DNA of 17,846 bases from Verrucomicrobiia bacterium (GCA_030432175.1 JAUIHU010000014.1:1-17846), one strand, 5' to 3'; numbered from the stretch's first letter, positions 1 through 10,816 are shown. The notes: a model not told the origin generated them from the letters alone. Numbers and translations are program-made.

Positions 1-1
1 T

Positions 2-907
2 AATGCATACCCACTAGTTGGCCCGATAACTATCACTGAAATCCACTACCATCCGGGAGAGAATGCAGACGCCGAATTTATTGAACTCATGAATATAAGT
101 GACATAGAAGTCCAACTGTTTGATTCCTCCAATTCTGCCAGATGGATTTTCACAGACGGCATTACGTTTGATTTCTCCAAAAACGATCCTATCTCTTTGG
201 CTCCATTGGAAGTAATTTTATTGGTTAAAGATTTAAGCGTTTTTAACAAAACATTCGTTGTTTCAGACACGACAAGAGTATTCGAGTGGGAATCTGGATC
301 GCTCAGTAATCAGGGAGAAAAATTAGAACTTTCAAAATCCGGAGAGGTTGATTTGGAAGGAAATCAACCCATGATTCGCGTGGATCGAGTTGTTTATGAT
401 GACAATGTCCCCTGGCCAGTAAAAGCAGATGGAGACGGGTTTTCACTTCAGAAAATCGGCTTTAATCTATATGGGAATGATGCCTCCTCTTGGACAGCAT
501 CGGATCCAACTCCAGGAGAAGTTCCAGCTGAATTCTCTAATAGCTACAGTGCATGGGCATCACAATTTGGAATTGGTATTCAACACTCAACGAAAATTGA
601 AGATCCTGATCAGGATGGAAGACCGAATGTTATTGAGTGGTTGATGGATACCAATCCATTCTTTGCTGAAGAAATCCCATTAATGCATGCCACCCATGAT
701 GCCCAAGGAGTGTCGTTGCAATTGCTCTTGCCGGGCATCAACCAACATATTGACTACACTCTGGAATCAACTTTGGTTCTTACTGAAAACTCGAACTGGG
801 TCGAAGTTCCTTTAGAAATCAATGGAATATCGATGAACAGCGTAAATCAGCCAAGCGCCACGTTCACACAAGCAGCGATATTTCTGAAAGCGCATTCTAT
901 CGTTTAA
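2..907 (+). CDS. Lamin-tail-domain surface or secreted protein, C-terminal part, 5' end outside window
   Basis: The reading frame is open from the window edge, so the N-terminus is missing; 301 residues are visible. The first ~130 visible residues look like a lamin tail domain (Ig-like fold): an ITEIHYHP start, an EFIEL strand, a WIFTDGI strand, a LAPLEVILLV strand, and the family-typical PWP...ADG.GFSLQ...YGNDASSW...PTPG ending. After it comes a calcium-binding-like stretch, DPDQDGRPNVIEW, as often seen near the C-terminus of large exported Verrucomicrobia and Planctomycetes proteins. Such proteins often also carry CotH-kinase or other surface modules upstream, but none can be seen here. The last residues in this frame (FLKAHSIV) do not fit the family. 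The -1 frame at 877-927 reads ISESAFYRLRIQIIE then stop, which is the usual kind of ending, so a single-base loss near 870 is likely. The precise role is unknown. The family call is fairly sure; the true stop is probably at 925-927. Confidence 0.8.
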   Translation, partial: NAYPLVGPITITEIHYHPGENADAEFIELMNISDIEVQLFDSSNSARWIFTDGITFDFSKNDPISLAPLEVILLVKDLSVFNKTFVVSDTTRVFEWESGSLSNQGEKLELSKSGEVDLEGNQPMIRVDRVVYDDNVPWPVKADGDGFSLQKIGFNLYGNDASSWTASDPTPGEVPAEFSNSYSAWASQFGIGIQHSTKIEDPDQDGRPNVIEWLMDTNPFFAEEIPLMHATHDAQGVSLQLLLPGINQHIDYTLESTLVLTENSNWVEVPLEINGISMNSVNQPSATFTQAAIFLKAHSIV

Positions 908-962
908 GGATTCAAATTATCGAATAACTTCAGTCTTCTATACTTCACTACTTTCAAACAAA

Positions 963-1008
963 GCTCCCTCTCGCGTTCAAATTATAGATCGTGAGGGAGC
1001 ATTTGTTT
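963..1008 (+). terminator. Hairpin terminator after the lamin-tail gene
   Basis: Arms at 963-973 and 990-1000 pair (GCTCCCTC with GAGGGAGC, one mismatch, then CG), around a loop of 16 bases, followed by ATTTGTTT. The T tract is weak. It lies 36-56 bases after the two possible stop codons of the lamin-tail gene. It could also act on leftward transcripts coming out of the rRNA operon. Confidence 0.55.
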
Positions 1009-1354
1009 CGCGCTACACTTTTCAATGCACTCAGGTATAGCCTCGATGGGTTAATATTACAAATGGATGAAGCAGAGCTTGGAGATTGGCTCAGGAACCC
1101 TGGATACATGGGGTTGTAAAATATATTCTGGATTCAATGTTGTTCTAAGCATCTTCGTTGTAGACTTTGTAAGCTGAAAGAAATCAGTCAAACAGAATTC
1201 ATACTCAATCGAAGTACAATTCATAGAGGCATTATTTCAACCGTACTTTGAGAAAGCCTTCGTACAATAGATCCATACTAAATTCCAATTGACTGATTCC
1301 CGGAAAACAAAAAATTGAAGAAACGATGAGAAAAGAAGATTAAAGTGAGGGGAG

Positions 1355-1376
1355 GGGATAAAAAAAGGAAAAAAGG
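1355..1376 (-). terminator. Possible rRNA operon terminator: U-rich tracts after 5S
   Basis: Read in the sense (minus) direction, the 5S terminal helix is followed at once by CC, T6, CC, T7 and A. The GC-rich closing stem of 5S followed by U tracts would be enough for intrinsic termination, but no separate hairpin is visible between 5S and the tracts. Confidence 0.4.
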
Positions 1377-1487
1377 TGGCGGCAACCTACTCTCACGAGT
1401 CGCGAGGACTCACTACCATCGGCAATGCAGAGTTTGACGTCCGAGTTCGGAAAGGGATCGGGTCGTTCCACTGCTTAATAGCCACCA
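1377..1487 (-). rRNA. rrf: 5S ribosomal RNA
   Basis: The minus strand contains the conserved 5S core (CCCGATCCC..TCCGAACTCGG) near 1440-1466 and a terminal helix in which TGGTGGC at the 5' end (1487-1481) pairs with GCCGCCA at the 3' end (1383-1377). The length is about 111 nt, within the bacterial range. It is the last gene of the rRNA operon, about 115 nt after 23S. Ends are set from the closing helix and may be off by a few bases. Confidence 0.93.
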
Positions 1488-1525
1488 CCAAAAGTGATAG
1501 GGGATGTTGGGAGGGGGTTGTACTT

Positions 1526-1600
1526 TGAGAACTACACAAGCGGAAGTGAAAGGGAGAGTAGTAAAGAATGTAAATTTCTCTGATATAAAAAGAGAGAAAA
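1526..1600 (-). other. 3' half of the pre-23S processing stem
   Basis: This segment of the primary transcript, between 23S and 5S, is complementary over most of its length to the segment just before 23S (4452-4575). Matched blocks on the plus strand here (AACTACACAA, GTAGTAAAGAAT, AATTTCTC, GAAAAG) reappear in the same order on the minus strand upstream of 23S. The two would pair into a long stem that loops out 23S, the expected substrate for RNase III. Confidence 0.75.
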
Positions 1601-1602
1601 GA

Positions 1603-4447
<2,845 letters not shown>

Positions 4448-4451
4448 AAAA

Positions 4452-4575
4452 TTGGCGCTTTTCCTCTTTATCTGGAGAAATTGTAGGACATTATACAACG
4501 GATATTGCTATCCGCCGCCTGTCCCTATTCTTTACTACGCTTTTTTACTTGCGTTGTGTAGTTGTCAAAGAACGA
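4452..4575 (-). other. 5' half of the pre-23S processing stem
   Basis: Sense-strand blocks here (AACTACACAA, GTAGTAAAGAAT, AATTTCTC, GAAAAG) match in order the reverse complement of the 23S-5S spacer at 1526-1600. An extra unpaired stretch near 4480-4525 has no partner and may form its own side hairpin. The boxA-like element at 4560-4573 sits at the outer end of the stem. Confidence 0.75.
4560..4573 (-). promoter_or_regulatory. boxA-like antitermination element before 23S
   Basis: The sense strand reads GTTCTTTGACAACT, close to the boxA-type sequence GTTCTTTGAAAACT found in rRNA spacers of many bacteria, which is bound by NusB/NusE. A near copy (GTTCTTTGAAAATT) lies in the 16S leader at 6664-6677. 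The repetition before both large rRNAs supports the call. Confidence 0.65.
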
Positions 4576-4667
4576 CCCCTTCCCGCTTCCCAAAGCTTTG
4601 TCACCAAGGCTTGTTCAGCGTTGGGGAAATTGTCGTATGTGTTTCGGTTTGCTTTTCACCTTCAGGA

Positions 4668-4741
<74 letters not shown>

Positions 4742-4773
4742 TTCTGGATCATTCCCAAGGCCTAAGCCAGATA

Positions 4774-4849
4774 TGGTGGAGCTGAGGAGATTCGAACTCC
4801 TGACATCCTGCTTGCAAAGCAGGCGCTCTACCAACTGAGCTACAGCCCC
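4774..4849 (-). tRNA. tRNA-Ala (anticodon TGC)
   Basis: The minus-strand sequence folds as a cloverleaf: acceptor GGGGCTG with CAGCTCC, D-arm AGCTCAGTTGGTAGAGC, anticodon loop TTTGCAA with TGC, T-arm AGGAGTTCGAATCTCCT, discriminator A. The 3' CCA is encoded at 4776-4774, unlike in the neighbouring tRNA-Ile. It is the first tRNA after 16S. Confidence 0.96.
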
Positions 4850-4889
4850 GTGAAAAGCTCTCTCTCGCGCTTCCGGGCGCTCCGAACAC

Positions 4890-4903
4890 TGAATTGTGTG
4901 ATA
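4890..4903 (-). other. 3' arm of the pre-16S processing stem
   Basis: The plus strand here reads TGAATTGTGTGATA, and the same 14 bases occur on the minus (sense) strand in the 16S leader at 6664-6651. In the transcript the two are therefore perfectly complementary. A further six-base match (AAGTGT) continues the helix after a small internal loop. This is the expected RNase III stem around 16S. Confidence 0.8.
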
Positions 4904-4934
4904 TAAAAGTGTGGTTCCACTCAAGGGGTTACCT

Positions 4935-4950
4935 GATTGCTCAGGCAATC
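4935..4950 (-). other. Perfect hairpin in the 16S/tRNA-Ala spacer
   Basis: Six-base arms GATTGC and GCAATC flank a four-base loop, about 45 nt after the 16S 3' end. No T tract follows, so this is more likely a structural element of the processing region than a terminator. Confidence 0.5.
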
Positions 4951-4987
4951 GACCTAGTGAGCCAGCCTCGTAAGACTGTTCACGTTA

Positions 4988-6551
<1,564 letters not shown>

Positions 6552-6558
6552 TGTTTAT

Positions 6559-6600
6559 TCCCCTGTGCAACACTCCTCAAGATCCCCTGTGTTACACTCC
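6559..6600 (-). repeat. Tandem 24-bp-period direct repeat in the 16S leader
   Basis: Two 18-base copies, GGAGTGTTGCACAGGGGA (6576-6559) and GGAGTGTAACACAGGGGA (6600-6583), differ at two bases and lie one after the other just before the mature 16S 5' end. Each contains a small GTGT/ACAC inverted repeat. The function is unknown; it lies in the part of the leader removed during maturation. Confidence 0.7.
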
Positions 6601-6642
6601 CTTTTCTCAAAGAAAATTTCTTTCTAGCCCCTTAACTGGCCT

Positions 6643-6664
6643 ACACTTTCTATCACACAATTCA
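6643..6664 (-). other. 5' arm of the pre-16S processing stem
   Basis: The sense strand reads TGAATTGTGTGATA at 6664-6651, then AAGTGT at 6648-6643. Both blocks are complementary to the spacer after 16S (4890-4912). It lies directly after the boxA-like element, the usual order in bacterial rRNA leaders. Confidence 0.8.
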
Positions 6665-6677
6665 ATTTTCAAAGAAC
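6664..6677 (-). promoter_or_regulatory. boxA-like antitermination element in the 16S leader
   Basis: The sense strand reads GTTCTTTGAAAATT, near identical to the element before 23S at 4560-4573. In rRNA leaders such elements recruit the Nus antitermination complex. Confidence 0.65.
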
Positions 6678-6692
6678 CCAGAGACAAATAAT

Positions 6693-6719
6693 GAGCCATC
6701 ACCCAGAGGTAGGTGGCTC
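6693..6719 (-). other. Leader hairpin upstream of boxA
   Basis: The sense strand can fold GAGCCA (6719-6714) with TGGCTC (6698-6693), with extra CC/GG pairing inside. It starts about 20 nt after the predicted transcription start. It might act as the structural part of an antiterminator with the boxA-like element; no T tract follows. Confidence 0.5.
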
Positions 6720-6745
6720 AGCGCTCTGCCGCTTAACGTTCGACA

Positions 6746-6798
6746 ACCTTATTTGATTCAGGTTTCGCAGTCAACAAATTTTTTGAAAAAATTTTGTT
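6746..6798 (-). promoter_or_regulatory. rRNA operon promoter with UP-like element
   Basis: On the minus strand a -35 TTGACT (6774-6769) and a -10 TAAGGT (6751-6746) are separated by exactly 17 bases. Directly upstream, 6776-6798 is almost pure A/T with A and T runs, typical of an rRNA UP element that binds the RNA polymerase alpha C-terminal domains. Predicted start is near 6739, giving a leader of about 190 nt before 16S. Confidence 0.8.
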
Positions 6799-6801
6799 AC
6801 C

Positions 6802-6837
6802 CGCTTTCGAAGCGTTGCTCGCCGTGAAGCGAACGGC
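6802..6837 (-). terminator. Two small hairpins after bioD, possible weak terminator
   Basis: Directly after the bioD stop codon the sense strand can form GCCGT/ACGGC (6837-6821, loop of 7) and CGCTT/AAGCG (6814-6802, loop of 3). About seven bases later comes AAAATTTTTT, which is also the UP region of the rRNA promoter. Stems are short and the T run is displaced, so termination is uncertain. Confidence 0.35.
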
Positions 6838-6839
6838 CA

Positions 6840-7583
6840 TCAAGATAGTGATTTCTGAAAATCGCTCAAGTGTTTTTTTATTTTTTTTTGAATGTTTTTT
6901 TTAAGGCATTGATAATCAACGTGTTCTGGATTCAAAAAAAACAAACTTTCCAGCATGACTCGAGGCTCGAAGCGCCTGAATACGTCCGCATTGGTTTTTA
7001 TCGATTCATCCGAGCCCTGTTCGGGAGAATCAAACAACCAAACTTTCATCGATTGTCCCACTCTTCCATGCTGATCCTTCACCTCTTCACTTCCACATCC
7101 CAATCGCCGTAACTCATTGATGGTTAAAAATAAATGATTCAAAACCCCGAGCTGATTTCTAGCTACAATCCATACTTCACCTCTCATTTCCTCTATCAAA
7201 TCAGCTAAAGTCCAATTAAAGCCCAGTGGAGCCAACAACCCTCCAGCTCCTTCTATAATCGTCAATCTTCTGCCTCTTCTTCGTTCCTGAATCCATTGTA
7301 CGGTCGTTTCTAAATCCAGTTGTTTTCCTTCCATTTCAGCCGCTAATGCAGGTGTTACCGACGCTTTGAAACACATTTGATTGATTTCAGAATAATTGGC
7401 AGGATCGATTTTCTGCGCCCTCCCAAGTATTTCAACATCTTCCATCCCTCCAGAGCAAAATGGTTTCAGAATATTGAATTTCACCCCCATTTCTTGAAGA
7501 CAATTTGCAGCCAGTGACGCCAGAAATGTCTTCCCTATCCCGGTGTTCACGCCGGTAATCCAAATCAGCTTATTCTGATTCAT
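6840..7583 (-). CDS. bioD: ATP-dependent dethiobiotin synthetase BioD
   Basis: BioD closes the ureido ring of dethiobiotin from 7,8-diaminopelargonate, CO2 and ATP in the cytoplasm, the penultimate step of biotin synthesis. The 247 residues show the P-loop GVNTGIGKT (11-19; K18), the substrate/ATP lysine motif KPFCSG (40-45; K40), a likely Mg ligand D49, the EGAGG motif (111-115), and ARNQLGVLNH (141-150), which matches the BioD VxRxxLGTxNH motif. The C-terminal third is less typical and ends in a Lys-rich tail encoded by long A runs. The ATG at 7583-7581 has a GGAAGAA Shine-Dalgarno site about 6 bases upstream. It follows gspK by 87 bases in the same direction. No bioA, bioB or bioF is in the window and no biotin-operator palindrome was seen. 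The function call is firm. Confidence 0.92.
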   Translation of the reverse strand: MNQNKLIWITGVNTGIGKTFLASLAANCLQEMGVKFNILKPFCSGGMEDVEILGRAQKIDPANYSEINQMCFKASVTPALAAEMEGKQLDLETTVQWIQERRRGRRLTIIEGAGGLLAPLGFNWTLADLIEEMRGEVWIVARNQLGVLNHLFLTINELRRLGCGSEEVKDQHGRVGQSMKVWLFDSPEQGSDESIKTNADVFRRFEPRVMLESLFFLNPEHVDYQCLKKNIQKKIKKHLSDFQKSLS

Positions 7584-7670
7584 AAAATTTCTTCCAGAAA
7601 GAAGTTATCACCTGATCCCTTCTAGGATAACTGCAAAATGCCTGCCCTATTCACCAACCAATCCTTGATT

Positions 7671-8783
7671 TCACTGGTCCCAACTGAAGTGGATTAACTG
7701 TATGTCCACAGGTGAACTACGGCGAAGAATCCCTTTGAATATTCGCGTGGTTTGCCCAATTTGAACCTGCACGTAGACTTCGAAATTAACGCTCCTCGTA
7801 TTGAAATATCGCGACATCAAACTAGCGGCCTGTGGACTCCCCCCCACCATACTGGATACTTCACCGACCGACTGAAAGGGTGTGTCATCCTCTGTCGCCA
7901 CCACTCCATCAGGCCCCGCACGAAAACTGATAATATCCCTGGCCATGTTCTCATCCACATACGGATTCAACAAAATCGCCTCCATCGGAGCTGTATTCAG
8001 GTTCATTTGAGCATGTGATAAAGTCGAAAAAAGATCTGCAAGTCCAAGCAGATAAGGTGGTTCTTCCAACATTTCCTGATCCAACATCTCACTATCTACC
8101 TGAATTCCCGCTCGCTTTTCGTGAATGCGACTTCCCCAAAACATGGCAGGTGTTACTCCATAAACTTTCAACAACTCCGTGATGTCATCCATCGGACCGT
8201 TCTTCGCAAAGTAAGGATATCTCCCATAATACGGGGGAACCATTGAAAGGTAATCGTCTGATTCAAACCCACTCAGGTGCGTTTCGTCGTCAGGGTCCAT
8301 CCAATCTAATATGGAGTCCCGAATCACATCTACATCCCCAGGCTCAACACCTATCAGGTTTAATGCCTGATTCAATATCACCTCATCCGCAATGTTGATG
8401 TTAAATTTTCGCTCCAGATCTACGATTTTTACTGAAAATTTCCCCCTCCCAAGCTCATTGTCCGTAAGCGAAATCTCGGGCAGCTCTTCTCCAAGCGGAT
8501 CCCAAACGCCGCTGGCCCAAAACTGTCCAAGCGCATCGTAAGGTTCCTGCTGTAATGAAAGCGCATATTTGGCAAGCTCCATGCCAGATCTACCGAGCCA
8601 TTCAAACTCGGAGTCCATACCGCCATTTCCCGCCAGACGCGTTTCAACCCGCATCGTGTACGCCAAGCCCCCAGCCATGATACTCAGCGTTACAATCACC
8701 AGCATCACAATAATGAGAGCGATTCCCCTCTGTTCTGCTTGGCCTTGTTGAACAAATTTTGAAACTCGTCGGAATTCAGTCAT
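7671..8783 (-). CDS. gspK: Type II secretion minor pseudopilin GspK
   Basis: GspK caps the tip of the type II secretion pseudopilus together with GspI and GspJ. The 370-residue product has a prepilin-type start: a basic N-terminus, then RG/IALIIVMLVIVTL with likely cleavage after G20 and no Glu at +5, the known GspK exception. Family features follow: the ILDWMDPDDETH segment (158-169), the PPYYGRYPYFAKNGPMDDITELLKVYGVTPAMF block (183-215), and helix-hairpin-helix-like NLNTAP (261-266). It is somewhat longer than the usual 300-330 residues. The ATG at 8783-8781 has AAGGA about 8 bases upstream. It is the last gsp gene of the block, 24 bases after gspJ and before bioD. Identification is from motifs and position. 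Confidence 0.9.
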   Translation of the reverse strand: MTEFRRVSKFVQQGQAEQRGIALIIVMLVIVTLSIMAGGLAYTMRVETRLAGNGGMDSEFEWLGRSGMELAKYALSLQQEPYDALGQFWASGVWDPLGEELPEISLTDNELGRGKFSVKIVDLERKFNINIADEVILNQALNLIGVEPGDVDVIRDSILDWMDPDDETHLSGFESDDYLSMVPPYYGRYPYFAKNGPMDDITELLKVYGVTPAMFWGSRIHEKRAGIQVDSEMLDQEMLEEPPYLLGLADLFSTLSHAQMNLNTAPMEAILLNPYVDENMARDIISFRAGPDGVVATEDDTPFQSVGEVSSMVGGSPQAASLMSRYFNTRSVNFEVYVQVQIGQTTRIFKGILRRSSPVDIQLIHFSWDQ

Positions 8784-8807
8784 ACACGATTCCTTAAAAT
8801 AAAAATC

Positions 8808-9641
8808 TTACCTTCCCCCGTTAGGAAACCCGGAATTGTTCGGGACTCGATTCAAACTATTCCCTGGATTGGTACGATCTGGTCTGCCTGGTTGCCCTGG
8901 ACGCGCATTGCCATCTGGATTTTGCAATCTACCTGCGCCCGCAGCATTTCGTGGGTTAGGGCGTTGCCATTCTTCCTGAATCGCAACGGCAGGAATCGCT
9001 ACCAGCTTGCTATAAGTGCGCTCCACTTTTCCAGATCCGCCATCCGTCAATTCCAATCCCAAACGAAACTGCACCAGCGTGGGCATCTGGTTGGTCATCG
9101 TCCATTCAAACAACCAATCCTCCTCCTGTTCATCCCAATAAAGCGCTTCAAAAAATGTGACACCATCCGCCAATCCAACTGTGTAAGGTTCTGCTTCAGT
9201 TTCTACATCAACGAGAACAGGCGCTTGTTCCATAAATAACTGCGCAGCGCCTGCATCATTTTCTCCAACATAAAATGAAATCCTTCTGACTGGCTCACCT
9301 GGAAAAAAGCCCGCTCCGATAAAAGAGTCAGAAAGTGTGGAAACAAAACTCAACATACTATTGTCTCCGTCTGCAAATCCTTCAAAGGAATAAAAAATCT
9401 CATTTGCAGCAAACATCTGAGCGCCACTCAACGACTGATTCAGACAAGACATTGTCATCCTGATCTCCTGGACTTGTTCCGCCGCTTCACGTCCTATCCT
9501 TGATCCTCGAAGAATCGAACTCCAACTGGTATAGATAGCCGTGAGAATCATCCCGAACAAAGCAATCGCAATCAATACTTCCACCAGCGTAAAAGCTAGC
9601 GCTGACCGCCTCACTGCTTGCCGTTTCGTAACCATCTTCAT
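8808..9641 (-). CDS. gspJ: Type II secretion minor pseudopilin GspJ
   Basis: The product is a 277-residue minor pseudopilin of the GspJ family, part of the pseudopilus tip complex. Mature N-terminus: A16/FTLVEVLIAIALFGM with Glu at +5 (E21). Here position -1 is Ala instead of the usual Gly. The body contains the family-like RISFYV strand and a LLFE-type region in the middle. Residues 227-277 form an unusual tail rich in Asn, Pro, Gly and Arg, likely disordered. Start choice: the ATG at 9641-9639 overlaps the gspI stop as ATGA and has GGAGG about 9 bases upstream. The frame is open further upstream to 9812, but that extension overlaps gspI and does not look like a prepilin leader. Confidence 0.85.
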   Translation of the reverse strand: MKMVTKRQAVRRSALAFTLVEVLIAIALFGMILTAIYTSWSSILRGSRIGREAAEQVQEIRMTMSCLNQSLSGAQMFAANEIFYSFEGFADGDNSMLSFVSTLSDSFIGAGFFPGEPVRRISFYVGENDAGAAQLFMEQAPVLVDVETEAEPYTVGLADGVTFFEALYWDEQEEDWLFEWTMTNQMPTLVQFRLGLELTDGGSGKVERTYSKLVAIPAVAIQEEWQRPNPRNAAGAGRLQNPDGNARPGQPGRPDRTNPGNSLNRVPNNSGFPNGGR

Positions 9642-10090
9642 CGCCTGCCGCCTCCCCCAAATCGATTCAAACCCCGCGATTGTTGATTCTCCGCTTCTGG
9701 ACGAAACAACAAAATACTGAGTGTTGTGTCTTCTGTTCCATCGGGCCTGAAAATTTGAAAATCCACCAGGTAAAGCCCGTTTGTAGTGATCATCTCTGTA
9801 TATTGAGTCCACTGGAACCCTGGATGTTCTTCTCCGAAATCTCCAGACATCGCTCCTTCCTCCACAAAGTTTGTTTTGGCATAAGCTGCAGCTAAAGATC
9901 CTGCGTCTACCAGAGAATCTTCCAACCCTCGAGCAGCTCTCAGACTCCGCGTCGTTAATTCGAGAATAGCAAAAATCGCCATGAAGAAAATCGCCGTCGC
10001 TATCATGACTTCAAGCAACGTGAACGCGAAACCGGAACAGCGCCGGACTTGACGATCAACTTGATTCTCAGTTGAGAAATTCAATCTCAT
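9638..10090 (-). CDS. gspI: Type II secretion minor pseudopilin GspI
   Basis: The 150-residue product carries a class III prepilin signal: basic leader RQVRRCSGFA, then FTLLEVMIATAIFFMAIFAIL with Glu at +5 (E27); likely cleavage after A22 (Ala at -1), or less likely after G20. GspI is the core subunit that brings GspJ and GspK together at the pseudopilus tip. Supporting its identity are its length, the RAARGLEDSLVDAGSLAAAYA helix (the GspI-type R..E...A..LA pattern) and its place between gspH and gspJ. The C-terminus is a short Gly/Arg-rich tail. It overlaps gspJ by four bases, suggesting translational coupling. Confidence 0.85.
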   Translation of the reverse strand: MRLNFSTENQVDRQVRRCSGFAFTLLEVMIATAIFFMAIFAILELTTRSLRAARGLEDSLVDAGSLAAAYAKTNFVEEGAMSGDFGEEHPGFQWTQYTEMITTNGLYLVDFQIFRPDGTEDTTLSILLFRPEAENQQSRGLNRFGGGGRR

Positions 10091-10105
10091 AAAAATCTAA
10101 TCCAG

Positions 10106-10792
10106 CTATTTTATCAAAGGCCCGGCATCGGCGAGCCCCGTAATCACATTCACTTCAATCTTCCTCCAGTCCCGCTCCTCCCAATTCAATACCATCGTAA
10201 ATTCATCACACGTCCCGTTCGGATAAAACATCACCAATGCGCTTTCCTGATCTTTGTATTCCCAGAAATTCACATCTAACAACTCTAATACAACTTCCTC
10301 TTCTATATTACCCGAACTCTTAAAAAATCCTCCTTGCCTTTTCTTAGCAGGAACAGATTCTCCAACATTCATCATCCTCATTTCCTGCTCCTGCTGCGCC
10401 ATGGCCTGCATCTCTTCGTACCTTCCTACTATAGAACCTCCATCCATTATTGGAGTATCTGAGAACAATGAGCTGGATCTGGATTTCGGCAGTTGCACCA
10501 CTTCAAAACGCCGTTCAACAGGATAGAACATTACCCCAGCGGGAGAACCGGACATGATCGCCTGAGCGCGCGCTGCAGATAGAGCTTCCAAGACTTCAGT
10601 CACTGTCTGCTGCATTGGATTCTTACGCATGGCTCGGAACATGGAAGGAATCCCCACACCTAAAAAAATCCCAATGATGCCAATCACGATCATGATCTCG
10701 ATCAGAGTAAATCCGGAACGGCGACGCGAGCGCACAACCAATTCGGCTTTCTGAAAGCTTTGGGGATTAGAGCTGTCAGTTTGCATCATCAT
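10106..10792 (-). CDS. gspH: Type II secretion pseudopilin, GspH-like
   Basis: The 228-residue prepilin has leader RSRRRSG27/FTLIEIMIVIGIIGIFLGVGIPS with Gly at -1 and Glu at +5. The next helix (LEALSAARAQAIMSGSPAGVMFYPVERRFEV) matches the GspH/FimT pattern and not the GspG pattern. GspH links the pseudopilus tip to the GspG fibre. Residues about 100-165 form an extra Gln/Met/Glu-rich stretch that makes it longer than usual GspH proteins. There is no clear Shine-Dalgarno site. The start lies in a run of ATGAATG heptamers 24 bases after the gspF stop, with in-frame ATGs at 10792, 10789 and 10786 and an in-frame TGA just before. Coupled reinitiation after gspF is plausible. A non-canonical GspG is a less likely alternative. 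Confidence 0.75.
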   Translation of the reverse strand: MMMQTDSSNPQSFQKAELVVRSRRRSGFTLIEIMIVIGIIGIFLGVGIPSMFRAMRKNPMQQTVTEVLEALSAARAQAIMSGSPAGVMFYPVERRFEVVQLPKSRSSSLFSDTPIMDGGSIVGRYEEMQAMAQQEQEMRMMNVGESVPAKKRQGGFFKSSGNIEEEVVLELLDVNFWEYKDQESALVMFYPNGTCDEFTMVLNWEERDWRKIEVNVITGLADAGPLIK

Positions 10793-10810
10793 TCATCATT
10801 CATCATTCAT
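10786..10810 (-). repeat. Heptamer tandem repeat over the gspH start
   Basis: Three perfect tandem copies of ATGAATG (sense strand, 10810-10790) run directly into ATGATG (10789-10784), the second and third possible start codons of gspH. The array offers at least eight ATG triplets in different frames, with stops between them, and sits between the gspF stop (10819-10817) and the coding frame. Confidence 0.8.
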
Positions 10811-10816
10811 TAGAAC

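Larger units (their letters stand above)
908..1376. other. Intergenic stretch between convergent genes, no convincing gene
   Basis: This 469-base AT-rich stretch separates the rightward lamin-tail gene from the 3' end of the leftward rRNA operon. Apart from the hairpin at 963-1000 and the T-rich tracts next to 5S, I see no promoter, RNA gene or repeat in it. The longest rightward open stretch runs from a GTG at 991 to a TAA at 1117-1119 (42 codons). It starts inside the terminator hairpin and is not supported as a gene. Confidence 0.6.

Noticed and set aside
7584..7670. Possible biotin-repressor operator upstream of bioD
   Set aside because: Only a weak 5-base inverted repeat (TTATC...GATAA) was seen, not a BirA-type palindrome, so it is not supported.
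9642..9812. N-terminal extension of gspJ giving a 334-residue product
   Set aside because: It overlaps gspI out of frame, and the prepilin leader and Shine-Dalgarno site fit the ATG at 9641, which overlaps the gspI stop as ATGA.
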